Source of the DNA: Nothophaeocryptopus gaeumannii
Lineage: Eukaryota; Ascomycota; Dothideomycetes; Mycosphaerellales; Mycosphaerellaceae
Direction: 5' to 3'
Length of the DNA stretch: 64,000 nt
NCBI GenBank assembly: GCA_031771865.1
Contig: JASISA010000025.1
Span: 2,976,001-3,040,000 of the forward strand
Shown: positions 33,002 through 43,363 of the stretch, piece by piece
Layout of the letters: each line of letters starts with the position of its first letter
Numbering within the stretch: position 1 is the first letter of the stretch
Made by a program: the position numbers and the translations under genes
The notes under the pieces: generated by a model
Told to the model about the DNA's origin: nothing
What the model saw: only the letters and a program-made list of their open reading frames with translations
Databases searched by the model: none

Positions 33002-34285
33002 ATGAAGTCCACCATCCTCGCAACAATCGCGTTCCTGACCTCCGACGTCTCCGCCTACTACCGCTACCACAACTACATCACCGAGATCCTGCGAACATCC
33101 TCACCAGCAGTTGATATTCTCCCTCCGACCCAAGATCCCTGGTACACAGCCCCATATGGCTTCGAGAACACATCTCCCGGCTCGATCCTCCGAATTCGCG
33201 CCGCGAGGGGAAATTTGACACAAGTGCAAACGAATAGCAGTGCGGCGTACAATATCTTGTACCGAACGACGGATAGCAATTACCGACCTTCGTGGGCTGT
33301 GACGACGCTTTTCGTGCCGAACACGACGATTGGGTTTGAGAGTAATAGTTATGATAAGTTGCTCTCTTATCAAATACCTTACGACAGTGCCGATCTCGAT
33401 GCTTCGCCTTCCTACGCCATGTACGGAGCCGCGATACCAGATGTGACGCAAGCGCTCGGACGAGGCTGGTTCGTCAATGTGCCAGACTACGAATCTTGGA
33501 CAGCGTCTTTCACAGCAGGTGTTGTCTCCGGGCATGCGACTCTGGATTCTGTGCGAGCAGTCCTCTCATCTGGATTCGGACTGGCGACGAATGGGACGAA
33601 GTGCGCAATGTGGGGATACTCTGGAGGAGCACTGGCGAGCGAGTGGGCAGCAGAGCTACAGGTACAATACGCACCAGAGTTGAGCTTTGCGGGTGCAGCT
33701 TTGGGAGGGTTGACACCGAATGTGACGAGCGTGTTGGCGGCTGTGGATGGGACAATCGAGGCGGGCCTGATTCCAGCGGGCATTGTTGGACTTGCAAGCC
33801 AGTATCCGGAGCTTATGGAGTATCTGTTGCAAAATCTGAACACTGAGGGCCAGTTCAACGCGACCGGTTTCTTCGATGCTCGCAACCAGACGCTCGTGGA
33901 GTCGATCCAGGCCTTCGTGTTTCAAGATGTAACGAAGTACTTCAAGAACGGTGCTGAATCTTTGGAAAATCCGATTTCTCAAAGAGTCATCAACAGAGAT
34001 GGCATTATGGGATATCACGGCGTCCCAGCGATGCCGATCTTTGCGTACAAGGCTATTGCGGACGAGGTGAGCCCTGTGAACGATACAGATGTTCTAGTGC
34101 AGCGGTACTGCAACATTGGCGCGACAATTCGATACGATCGCAACACCGTCGGCAACCACTTATCGGAATCGAATAACGGCGAGGCGAGGGCGAGAGCATT
34201 CTTGGATAGCGTGCTGTCGGGCACGTACAATGCGACAGGATGTCAAATCCAGAATGTTACAGTCAATGCTACGGCATCTGGCTGA
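33002..34285 (+). CDS. Secretory lipase (LIP family, PF03583 type)
   Basis: ATG 33002 opens an intronless 427-residue protein. The signal peptide ends near V-S-A-Y. The alpha/beta-hydrolase core has the nucleophile elbow G-Y-S-G-G (Ser207), preceded by D-S-V-R-A-V-L. Acid and base candidates are the Asp of I-A-D-E-V-S-P-V and the His of V-G-N-H-L-S-E, both at the expected places late in the chain. Ten or more N-x-S/T sites fit a secreted glycoprotein. The family hydrolyses triacylglycerols and other esters outside the cell. It lies close to a secreted alpha-glucosidase, though co-regulation is only a guess. Confidence 0.88.
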   Translation: MKSTILATIAFLTSDVSAYYRYHNYITEILRTSSPAVDILPPTQDPWYTAPYGFENTSPGSILRIRAARGNLTQVQTNSSAAYNILYRTTDSNYRPSWAVTTLFVPNTTIGFESNSYDKLLSYQIPYDSADLDASPSYAMYGAAIPDVTQALGRGWFVNVPDYESWTASFTAGVVSGHATLDSVRAVLSSGFGLATNGTKCAMWGYSGGALASEWAAELQVQYAPELSFAGAALGGLTPNVTSVLAAVDGTIEAGLIPAGIVGLASQYPELMEYLLQNLNTEGQFNATGFFDARNQTLVESIQAFVFQDVTKYFKNGAESLENPISQRVINRDGIMGYHGVPAMPIFAYKAIADEVSPVNDTDVLVQRYCNIGATIRYDRNTVGNHLSESNNGEARARAFLDSVLSGTYNATGCQIQNVTVNATASG

Positions 34286-36209
34286 AATAGAGCCTGGACC
34301 GAGTTAGCCAATGTAGATATGTATGACGTGGCAATGATATGAAAGCAGTGAGCGAATGCAGCCCCATCATGCTGTTCGTGTCAGGTCTCGAAAACTGATG
34401 CTTCCAGGATCTGCATGTTGGTGGCGAGGGTCGATGGGCCATTGAGTGGGACCTTGATTGCTGATGGTTGTCCTCTCACAGGTACGCATCGAGTGGGATG
34501 AACAGACACCCAACCACACGTTGAGACTGACGTGCAGATGGATTGCACAGTGCATCCGCGGAAAGAACCAGTTTGATCCGGATGCTGATCAACCCAACAA
34601 AGGCCTTACAGGCTGACTCATGACCCAAAGCAGGTAGTTAAGGAACATCAGCTCCATCTTTCACGTGGTTTCTTGCCCGAGCGTACCCTAAGGTAGGAGA
34701 CAAGGTGCGGAAGCGCTATTCGAACGGATGTGCGAGGTGACTATAGCATGTCTGATCAGCGTGGTCTTATCCGTTCTTGGGACGGTGTTGACGTTGGAAT
34801 ATAGCCAGGCCACTGCACCTAAGCACTCCCAAGCTTTCCCAAGCTCCCACTTCAGAGGCGCCGGCGAGGGTGTTATCAGCCAAGCGAGCAGAGCTGAAAG
34901 TTAAAGTCTAATGGTTGTGCCACGCGAGATCTGTGTTACCGTAGTTCACATGCAAGCTGCCAAGAGGTAGTCTCAAATAGAATCCTTTCGCGATTTGTTC
35001 CCAGAGTGTCACTCAGCCGCGCAAGCGTGAAGAGCAGCGCGGGACCGGCGAGCACCTGTAGGACTGTAGGACTGTAGGACTGTAGGACTGTAGGAGTCGG
35101 AGTTGTCCATTTTCGCTTTCTCTCAAGGTGGCTCTCACGTTGCATCGCGTGTTCCGTTGGCCAACCGGCGAGTGTTAACGTTACGAGAAAGCGGATGAAA
35201 GCAGGGTCCGATGGGAGGAGCTCGCACGGTTGTCAAACCCCATCGCACCTTCCACACGTGGTCGATTAGAAGGCTCTGATTGGCTAAACCGACCTCACTC
35301 GCTGAACATGTCCGTCCTGCACTTGCCCCGATGGTCGCCATTGCAGGCGATGCGGCTACCAGATGATGTCGCAAGACGCAAGCGAAGAAGAAATCGCGAT
35401 ACCACGGCGCCGCCTCGAGCTTGCCGCGTGCTTGCAGTACCTTAGTGATCTCACGTGGCGTGTTGAGTTGGAGCTGTGGAAGCATCTTCCAACACAACTG
35501 CGCAAGTGCAAGTGCGGCTGTCGGATCAACTGAGAGCTGTGGAGACAGGCACAATTGTTCTTCCCTGCGCAGAGTGGATCCACGATCGACGTTCGCTCTT
35601 GCGCTGTTCACTGTTCGCGTGCCCACCAGCACCAGCACGAGGAAGACTTTTGCTGAGTGGGTTCGCAGATTGGGTTCGTGCCAGGATATCCAAAACTCTA
35701 TGCGGCCCGCCAGCACGGCGAAATTGCAACTCATCGCCAACCCCGAGAGCTCTGCATTGGTGATTGCAGCCGCTGATGCTCCATCAGTTGGCGACGGCCG
35801 GAGACACCATCATCGACGACATCCGTCTAATTGCATGCAGGGCAGGCATTCCCTCCCTGCATCCTCGCCACCAGCAGCCTGTAACGTGCCTTTCCGTTGC
35901 TCCCGAGCACAAGGTCTCTGCTTGGGCCTCACATGCTGACTACACCCACCTGAGACGCCCCATTTGCGACAGCCATTCACACTATTCTGGACTGCAACGT
36001 GCTGGCCCTTTTTCGAGATCCTTCACCGCACTCACACGCCGTCTTCTCCTCTATTGGTTAGTTCGGCCGACTGCTGAGGACAGTACCGCCGACCACCTCT
36101 CATCTAAATACTGAGACCTCGTCCACGCTTAACGTCTTTTATTCTTTCTTGATACCGCCAAGCCTACAGCCCCACCGACATACCCTCCACCTGAGGCATC
36201 GACGCCAAG
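34286..36209 (+). promoter_or_regulatory. 1.9-kb upstream region with three CACGTGG sites
   Basis: No gene is supported between the lipase and the phosphate-type transporter. CACGTGG occurs at 34662-34668, 35255-35261 and 35452-35458. CACGTG is the core bound by Pho4 in yeast and NUC-1 in Neurospora, the regulators of phosphate-starvation genes. The sites lie about 1550, 955 and 760 bp before the start codon at 36210. An 8-bp tandem repeat is at 35056-35095. Control by phosphate is an inference. Confidence 0.45.
35056..35095. repeat. Tandem repeat, 5 x 8 bp
   Basis: CTGTAGGA is repeated five times without change. It lies in the long region upstream of the transporter gene. No function is evident. 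Confidence 0.9.
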
Positions 36210-38328
36210 ATGGGTGACTACTCGATGCATGTTGCGACTGCCGACCTTGCCAATATGAGCAACAACGAATCGGCTGTCTTCCGATCACTACTTCTTCCAG
36301 ACGATAGCTACGATGAGCATGGAACATACGTGAGTTGACTGGGCACGCGGAAACGATTTCGAGTTTTACTGACATCTGAAATCCAGTGGGCCGACATGAG
36401 CATTGCAAAGCGCATCAAGTTCGTCAACCATGTTGACTCTCAAGAAGCCAAGAAGGAGCTTCAGTCCATCGGCCGCATGATGAAGGCGGATCCTCTCAGC
36501 CCTGTCAGCTACTACTTTAGGAACATGGTTATCCCAGGTATGGGGTTGCTTCTCGAAGGGTAAGATTTGTTGCGAGCAGCTCTGGCCTTGACCATACTGA
36601 CAACGATTTAGATACGTCCTGTTCTCCATCGGCAACGTCAAGCCGCTCTTCTCAGCCGCTTTCCCTGGATGCTGGTCAAAGTACAATGTCTGCAACAAGA
36701 CTTGGATTCAAGCCGTGGACTACCTCGAAATCTGTGGTATCATTGTTGGCCAGATTCTTGTCGGTATTCTTGGCGACTGGATTGGTCGTCGCTGGGGTCT
36801 TATCCAGGATGCGGTCATCATGTTTCTCGGTCTTGTTATGCTTACAGCATCTTGGGGCACCTCTCTCAGTAAGTACAGGGCGCATCGCTCAACAAAGATT
36901 TCGAGAACATAAACTGACGCTCTTCTAGACGGATGGGTCATCTGTTACGTCTGGTCGCTCTTTTTCTACGGTATCGGTGTTGGAGGAGAGTACCCCATGA
37001 CTGCGACTTCTGGTATGGAGAACGCAGTCGGCTCTGGCAAGATATCGACTCGCGAGGACCGTCTGCACCGTGGCCGTAAGGTTACGTCTGCCTTCCTTAT
37101 GCAAGGTTGGGGACAGTGGCTCAACCAAGTCATTCTCATCCTGCTGCTCCTCATCTTCCACGGAGGCAAGTCTGGCGCACCCTACAACCGAACACTGGTC
37201 CAATGGACTTACCGCATATCCTTCGCCATCCCGGCCGTCGGTACTCTCTGGCTCGTCTACTACCGTATGTACAAGATGAGATCTGCGTCCAAGGCGCTCC
37301 AGGCTGCGAAAAAGAAGTCCTCCGTTACCGGATACGATGTCAACTCTTTGGGCCTCACGTTCAAGTACTTCGGTGGCCGTATTCTCGCCACCGCTGGAGC
37401 TTGGTACGCAAACGATATCTTCTTTTACGGCAATAAGCTCTTCCAAAGCGAGTTCATCTCAACGATTTCAGGAGATACATCGTCGGTCATGGTCAACTGG
37501 CTCTGGAATTTGCTCAATGTTGGAGTTGAGCTGGTCGGCTACTACCTCGCGTCCTTCCTTATCGACAACAAGAACTATGGGCGAAAGTGGATGCAAATCA
37601 TCGGATTCATCGGTGACTTCATTTGCTTCGTCATTCCGGCCTTCCAATACCATTACTTTGCCGAAGGACCAGGTGTGCACCGCTTCATGGCGATGTACTT
37701 CCTCTCGTCTTTCTTCAACCAATTCGGTCCCAACTCTGTCACCTTCTTGGTCGCAGCAGAGGTCTTCCCGACGCCAGTGCGTGCCTCTGCCCACGGATTT
37801 AGTGCTGCTGTCGGCAAGATGGGCGCCCTGACGGCCGCTGTCCTGTACAACTATATCGATATCCCAACTCGTTTCTTGGTCGTCCCTTGGTTCGGTCTTG
37901 CCGGAGCTCTCTTGACCTTCGTCTTCTTGCCAGATACCACCGGTCTTGATCTGAAGGAGCAGGAGCGTCGCTGGGCATACATCCGAGCTGGCCGCGAGCA
38001 CGAGTACCACGGTGTCGCTATCCACCCTCAACATCTTTCCCTTTGGGAACGTCTGTTTGGTGTTGGCAAGCACTACAACGCCGATGAGGATTACAAGCAG
38101 CGAGTCGAGGAGATGCGCTCTGATTGGGAACAAGCCATGGCTCGTCGTGTCGCCGAGAAGGAGGGCGCTGACGACCACGCGGATGATGACGACTGGTCTG
38201 AGGAAGTCTCGACATTTTTTGAGCGAACGCGCAGCAACAAGGGTGGTGTTGGGCTCAATGGGAACGGTACCTCATATGGAAATCATCCTGCTATCGAAGA
38301 GGAGAAGGACCAGGAGTTCAAGCAGTAG
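36210..38328 (+). CDS. MFS phosphate-type transporter (PHS/Pho84-Git1 relatives)
   Basis: Four exons (36210-36329, 36387-36559, 36612-36868, 36929-38328) give 649 residues, with introns of 50-60 bp. Helices start after a polar ~75-residue N-terminus. Key motifs are G-D-W-I-G-R-R-W-G (loop 2-3), G-I-G-V-G-G-E-Y-P-M-T-A-T-S (the PHS signature, with Glu for the usual Asp), F-L-M-Q-G-W-G-Q and F-L-V-A-A-E-V-F-P-T-P-V-R-A. The C-terminus is long, charged and cytosolic. The family imports phosphate or glycerophosphodiesters with protons at the plasma membrane; which of these cannot be settled here. Upstream CACGTGG sites support a phosphate role. Confidence 0.85.
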
Positions 38329-39077
38329 AGTTGATCTCTTCTTGTCATTCTGCTGTCATTGGAAAACATTGCTGGCGGGCGTTTTGTGCATATCATCAAA
38401 CTTTTCGGGATTATACAGAGATACACCAGGTGTACAGTGGATGGATGGACGGCCGGACGATACGATACGATACGACGGTGGATTAGCACTTCGCTTGCGT
38501 ATGTAGTAATACGACAGTTAGAATGTACAGTGATGAAGTATTTGGCCGTCTATCTAATTCTCTTGTGGCCCTCCATGTGTTCGACACATTCCCCGAGTGT
38601 TAATTGACCTGGTCTTCAAGAACATCAAATCTTGTTCTCCTTATGTCCTAGCAAACTCTACTCCGAGCTTGCAAGTCCGACTGGCCAAGAGTGTTCGGCT
38701 ACAGGGGACGTCAGCTAGTGTTGAGCACAACCGAACCAATACAGTCACCCGAGCCAGATCAGTTGAATCGAGTGAAGATGCTGCTGATGTTCATGCTGTA
38801 CATATGTCTAGATCTTTACATGCCTCCGTAGACCTCTCAACCCGGGAACTCATGGTCCAAGATCAGGTGAGGATGCATCTTGCCTCTCCCGTTTCGAACG
38901 ACGCGTTGGGCACACCCTGCGCGAAGACACGGGCGTAGAATTCCGTCGCACATGAGAGTGGTGCCTGATCCCGAAGCTTCTCCCTCTAATTTCCTATTTT
39001 CCGAACCGATGTCCTCGCGCTCAGCGATGCTTCAAACTGTAGCATCTGGCGAGAGGCCGGCAATGATCTATCGGTTC
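38329..39077. other. Intergenic between convergent genes
   Basis: About 750 bp between the stops of the transporter and JAC1. A short GATAC microrepeat lies near 38457-38474. No gene is supported. Confidence 0.5.
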
Positions 39078-39869
39078 TCAATGATGTATAACTCCCCCTC
39101 CTTTCCCCTTCTCCCAACCCTGTATACTCTCCTCAATGTTCATCCAATACCTCAATCGAATCGCTTCTTGTGCGGCGGTGTGCGTATCGCCCTTCGCGAA
39201 CGCCTCTTCTAAAACCCCAACACTCCCCTGTATTCTTTGATTATTTTCTTCTCGTATCCCCACCAACCCCTCCTCATCCTCCACCTCCTCAACCGCCTCT
39301 CTAGCCTCCATGACTTCCATCAATAAAGCCCCTCCTGCTTCACCGCTATCTAGCTTTGCGGATTCGTCTTCGACGTCGATGCCTTGTTGGGAGAGGAGAT
39401 ACTGTGCTCGACGGAGGGGGTCTTGAAGCGTTTTGTAGGCTTCGTTTATGCGCATGCTGAGGGCTTCGGCGTGGCGCTTCTGATCTTGTGGGGCGAGGTC
39501 GGGATGAGCTTTTGCTTGGAGTTGGAGGTATTCTGTGCGGAGTTGTCTTAGGTCTGGAGAGAAGGGTGTGCGCGGCGGTGGGCCGGAGGGGAAGGTTTGT
39601 GGGAAGAAGTCGTAGTGGGACTGCGGTGGGTTTTGGTGTTGGTTTTGTTGTGCGTGTTGCGAGGCATCTTGCTGATGTTTTCGGGAAGTGGTGAACGTGC
39701 GTCTATGGGAGAGGGTTGGAGATGCGGTGGTGCTAGGCGATTGTCTTGTTTCTGCGGCTCTGCAGCTTGCGCAAATATATGGTCGGCGCTGAGCGAGTAT
39801 GGTTGGTCGTTCGCGGTAAGAGCGAGCTACAGTTCGGACGGTATTTGGAATTCGTGATGGCATCTTCAT
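39078..39869 (-). CDS. JAC1: Mitochondrial J-protein of Fe-S cluster assembly (Jac1/Hsc20)
   Basis: ATG 39869 (M-K-M-P-S-R) opens a 263-residue intronless protein; an upstream extension in frame lacks coding character. The N-terminus is Arg/Ser-rich with a C-A-S-C pair, fitting a mitochondrial presequence. The J domain (about 85-160) has the essential H-P-D at 122-124 within Q-A-K-A-H-P-D, then I-N-E-A-Y-K-T-L and A-Q-Y-L-L. The C-terminal HscB-type three-helix domain ends with L-R-Y-W-M-N-I-E-E. Jac1 brings the Isu1 scaffold to mitochondrial Hsp70 for cluster transfer. The Gln/His/Pro-rich linker between presequence and J domain is long. Confidence 0.92.
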   Translation of the reverse strand: MKMPSRIPNTVRTVARSYRERPTILAQRRPYICASCRAAETRQSPSTTASPTLSHRRTFTTSRKHQQDASQHAQQNQHQNPPQSHYDFFPQTFPSGPPPRTPFSPDLRQLRTEYLQLQAKAHPDLAPQDQKRHAEALSMRINEAYKTLQDPLRRAQYLLSQQGIDVEDESAKLDSGEAGGALLMEVMEAREAVEEVEDEEGLVGIREENNQRIQGSVGVLEEAFAKGDTHTAAQEAIRLRYWMNIEESIQGWEKGKGGGVIHH

Positions 39870-40203
39870 GATATATTGTTGTTGCGGGAAATGTGTAGAG
39901 GAAAGTAAGTCAGTCAAAGATGGAAAAAAAAGAGTTGGGAGACGCGGTCTTCTTGAAGTGATGTCAACGCTTCGGTTCGCCTTCACTCCAAGCCGATCTC
40001 GGAAAGCAAGGGAGAAGGCCACAGACAACGGCAACCTTGATGAGAGACTAGAAAGAGAAATAGTCGTCTTGAATTCGGCCATTTGATATTTGATCTTCAC
40101 GGTCTTCTATAGTTTCTGCCTCTCTCCCATGACTCGGGGTTCTTGAAGGCTCATTGGGGTCTGCAGACTAACGCTATGCGCCATCTGTGCTCGATACACA
40201 TCG
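39870..40203. other. Intergenic, upstream of JAC1
   Basis: About 330 bp holding the JAC1 promoter and the 3' end of the cytidine deaminase gene. Nothing else is seen. Confidence 0.5.
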
Positions 40204-40862
40204 CTACTGCCCGAGACCATTCGCCAGCTGCTCTGGTGGCAGCAACTTATCTGGACCAAAAGACATGGGCAACAGCTGCTCGAGCGTCATGACAACACTC
40301 TTCCCGTCCTTGTCGTACATCAATATGGGCGTGTTCAGCTATTCCATGTCAGCAATCGCCTGGTCCAGTCTGAGGGGGAAGACTTACCTCGCAGAACTCT
40401 CTGATGAACTGTCTACACATGCCACAAGGACTGGCAGGCGGACTAATATCTGTGGCTACTGCAAGAGCGCGGAAATCGCCCTTCTTCGCTCCCTGCACCC
40501 ACATCAGATATTGGTTGTATATCCAATATGTCGGGATCTGCTCACCTGCATTACTGCGTTCGCAAGAGCTACTCGCTCAGCACAGGTTCCTACTGGATAT
40601 GCGGCATTCTCGACATTGGCGCCTTGGACGACCTCGCCGTTGGTCAAGAGTACGGAACATCCGACTCTGAAGTGTGAGTATGGGCCTGAGGTAGCCGTCA
40701 GCTTGGGCATAGCTCGGCTTGCCACAAGTTCTTACAATACGCTTTGGATTTCGCGTCAACGCATGATTCCGATAGCTTCTGGACATCAGAAGACGAGAGA
40801 CCGTGGATGAGAGCAGTATCGTGTCGCGCGTGACCTTTGTGCGTGTTTGACGAGTCTGACAT
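40204..40862 (-). CDS. CDD1: Cytidine deaminase
   Basis: Four exons (40862-40736, 40685-40546, 40492-40388, 40338-40204) separated by introns of about 50 bp give 168 residues. The homotetrameric cytidine deaminase motifs are clear: P-Y-S-H-F-R-V-G-C, then N-V-E-N-A-A-Y-P-V-G-T-C-A-E-R with the first zinc Cys and catalytic Glu, and S-P-C-G-M-C-R-Q with the other two zinc cysteines. It converts cytidine and deoxycytidine to uridine forms in pyrimidine salvage. Its length is slightly above the usual ~140 residues, because of a longer N-terminus. Confidence 0.93.
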
Positions 40863-41492
40863 CGTGAAGGGAAGAAGGGAGAAATGGTTTCTTTTCGACT
40901 GGCGTTTAATATATGTTCAGTATTTCTCAGAACACGCAGATCACAGCACGATGTCTGTTTCTCTCCTCGCGATGGCAGTCATTTCCTGACATGGACTTCA
41001 GCATTTCGAACATACGGAGGTATACCAAATAGCTCAGTTCATCGGTCGCGTCCCACCTCAATGAAGCCTGGAATGCTGCAATGACCCGTCTGTCTCGATA
41101 TGATGCTTTCTCTCGCAGGTGGCTTGTGGAGGAACGCGGATCCTGTGGCTGAACCACCTTGAAACCGTCAGCAAGGGACGCTTTGGCGACATCTGGTGCT
41201 GACTGCAACAAGTCAATGGTCTCTGGTATCTACTGAAAGCCAGGCATGCCGGTCGTGGACGACAGGAGTGCAGCTGTAATGACGAGGCGATGTACAAGTG
41301 GACGACAATCTATTGGAGCTGACTAAAGATAACAGCTTATCTACTGCACGATGCAGCTCCATACTCCACGGAGAAAGCGACGTCAGGCTTTCTTTTCATT
41401 GAGCCGCATCCCATGCATCTCGCAGCCATGCGGTCTCTCAAAAGGACCGCAGATCCTCTTGGAACTTCGCTTTTTGAGCAAGAGCAGAGACA
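40863..41492. other. Intergenic between divergent genes
   Basis: About 630 bp between the starts of the cytidine deaminase and the SDR. Short frames here have no recognisable content. Confidence 0.5.
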
Positions 41493-42473
41493 ATGGCCGC
41501 AGTGAACGGACCTCAGAATGGGACGGGAGAGCACTTCTCGCCATACCGAACAGATGGAAAGCTATACGGGTTCGTCTGTGTCGTCACAGGTGCAACGCAA
41601 CCGGTCGGCAAAGCTATTGTGAACGAGTTGGCGGCTCATGGCGCTGCCTGTGTCTACGCATGTTCTACTACACCCAAACACGACTTCGTCAACTTGGAGA
41701 AAGAGGTCAACAAGGAGTACCCAAACACCAAGATCATTCCCTATCCATTCAAGCTTGCGAACGAGGAAGATACGCTGCAGCTCATAGATGACATCTTGAA
41801 CTCATGGGGACGGTATGATTTGCCATATCTCTTCCCTCACCTCGCACGTCCCAGCTGACAAGTCCATAGACTAGACGTCTGGGTCACATCCTCCGGCCTT
41901 CTCGGCCCACCCTCAATCTCCGACACCACCCCCTCCGACCTCTACAAAATCTTCGAAGCCAACGCCATGGCTCCCTTCTTCGCCCTCAAATACGGCCCTC
42001 CAGCAATGCAGAAAATGACTCCTAAAGGCAACTATCCCAACGCATCGCCGAAAGACCAACCCTACGGAAGCATCATAGTCGTGGCAAGCGTAGCAAGCAC
42101 AGTAGGAGGCTGTTGGGGACCGGCATTCACAATGGCCTCGCACGCAGCATTGGGAGTTGTAAAGTCTGGTGTTGCGACGTTGAAGGGGACGGGAGTGAGA
42201 ATTAATTGTATCAGTCCGGGACAGATTGACGTGGGTGTTGATTTGGAGAGTTTGGACAAGAGGGGCTTGAATCATCAGCTGCCTCCGTCGTCATTGACGG
42301 CGAAGGAGAAACAGAAGGAGATCATTGGGCTTGAGAGGGCAGGACTACCTACTGAGGTCGCCAGAGTTGCGGGATTCTTGGCTTCGGGTTTCTCTTCTTA
42401 TGTGACGGGATCCAATCAGATCGTTGATGGAGGGGCTAGTGTTATGAATCCGTTGACTGTGCCGATATCATAG
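41493..42473 (+). CDS. Short-chain dehydrogenase/reductase lacking the YxxxK pair
   Basis: Exons 41493-41812 and 41870-42473 (57-bp intron, phase 2) give 307 residues. The Rossmann fold starts V-C-V-V-T-G-A-T-Q-P-V-G-K-A, a variant of TGxxxGIG. The N-A-like region is S-S-G-L-L-G-P. The strand 5 Ser is kept in V-V-A-S-V-A-S. The catalytic block reads F-T-M-A-S-H-A-A-L-G where active SDRs have Y-T-x-S-K-H-A, so Tyr is Phe and Lys is Ser. The end has I-N-C-I-S-P-G and Y-V-T-G-S-N-Q-I-V-D-G-G. It probably binds a dinucleotide but may not be an ordinary dehydrogenase. No substrate can be named. Confidence 0.85.
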
Positions 42474-43363
42474 ACAGAGAACATGGTGTGATGAGTGAAC
42501 GAAGAAAGGGTGTCAGACGGACTCGGATCTCGCAGGTTTCGGTTTCTCCAATTCATAGACATCAACATAGGGCACTCGAGGTCATGCTTGGCCTGACCGA
42601 TGATGAGACGGAACGCAAAACAGCCGAGCATAAATAAATAAAAGGCTATCATCTCATTCATTGGATTGATTTCTTTTTCCTCGTGCAATGGATGCTCAAA
42701 TCCTCAATGTCTTCTCAGACCCTCCCGCCGCTCTTTGCTCTTCTACCTCCTCCACTTGCATCAATTCACCAACCCTCCTCTCCCTCCCTCAGAGATTCGA
42801 ACCATCATCTACGATCTAATTCTGAAAGATGACATTCAGCAATCTCGCGCATGTCAAAGCGCCTCATCAGTCACGCGCACAAGCTGGATGCGGAGCGAAA
42901 GAGTCGAATGCCGCTGCCGGTGCGTGCTGCTTTTTGTCAATTGGCAGATGAGAAGGGAGGTTGTGTGGGTCTTTTGGAGGCGGTATTTGGGGTTGAGGAT
43001 GATGCAGTGAGAAAGGAGAAGATGGAGACGGGAAGGAAGGTACATGTAGATTTAGAAGAACTTGAAGCTTTGGGTATGGGGTATTGAGTGAGGTAATTGC
43101 TTCAATAAGGCCTGGGTGAGGACAGGTCTTCTTCTTTTCTCATTGAAAAGCCACTTTGCGATCGAACAACTACCACGAACGCTTTTGATGGTCATGTCGA
43201 TGCGATCCTGGATGAGATGCGATGATCAAAGAACCAGTGAGCCTTTGCAGCGCTGGATTCGTTCCGTATGCAGCACCTATGCATACATTTCGCCAGAAAC
43301 GCCACGCTTTTCCAATTCACCCAAAGATCACCAAACCATCCCAACGCTTGCATGGTATCAATC
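42474..43363 (+). other. Spacer with a possible small gene (ends 43087)
   Basis: A + frame from about 42666 contains P-P-S-E-I-R-T-I-I-Y-D-L-I-L, like the start of fungal proteins with an L-P-x-E-I-R-x-x-I-Y block. A second frame (ATG 42851, 78 codons, ends 43087) looks coding and could join it through an intron or an indel. The pieces do not connect simply, so no CDS is called. From 43088 to 43363 nothing is seen. Confidence 0.3.

Noticed and set aside
35056..35095. Short tandem repeat as a possible CRISPR or origin
   Set aside because: Five 8-bp units without spacers in a eukaryotic genome; a simple repeat only.
37468..38178. 236-codon minus-strand ORF inside the phosphate-type transporter
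   Set aside because: It is antisense to a clear transporter exon with family motifs.
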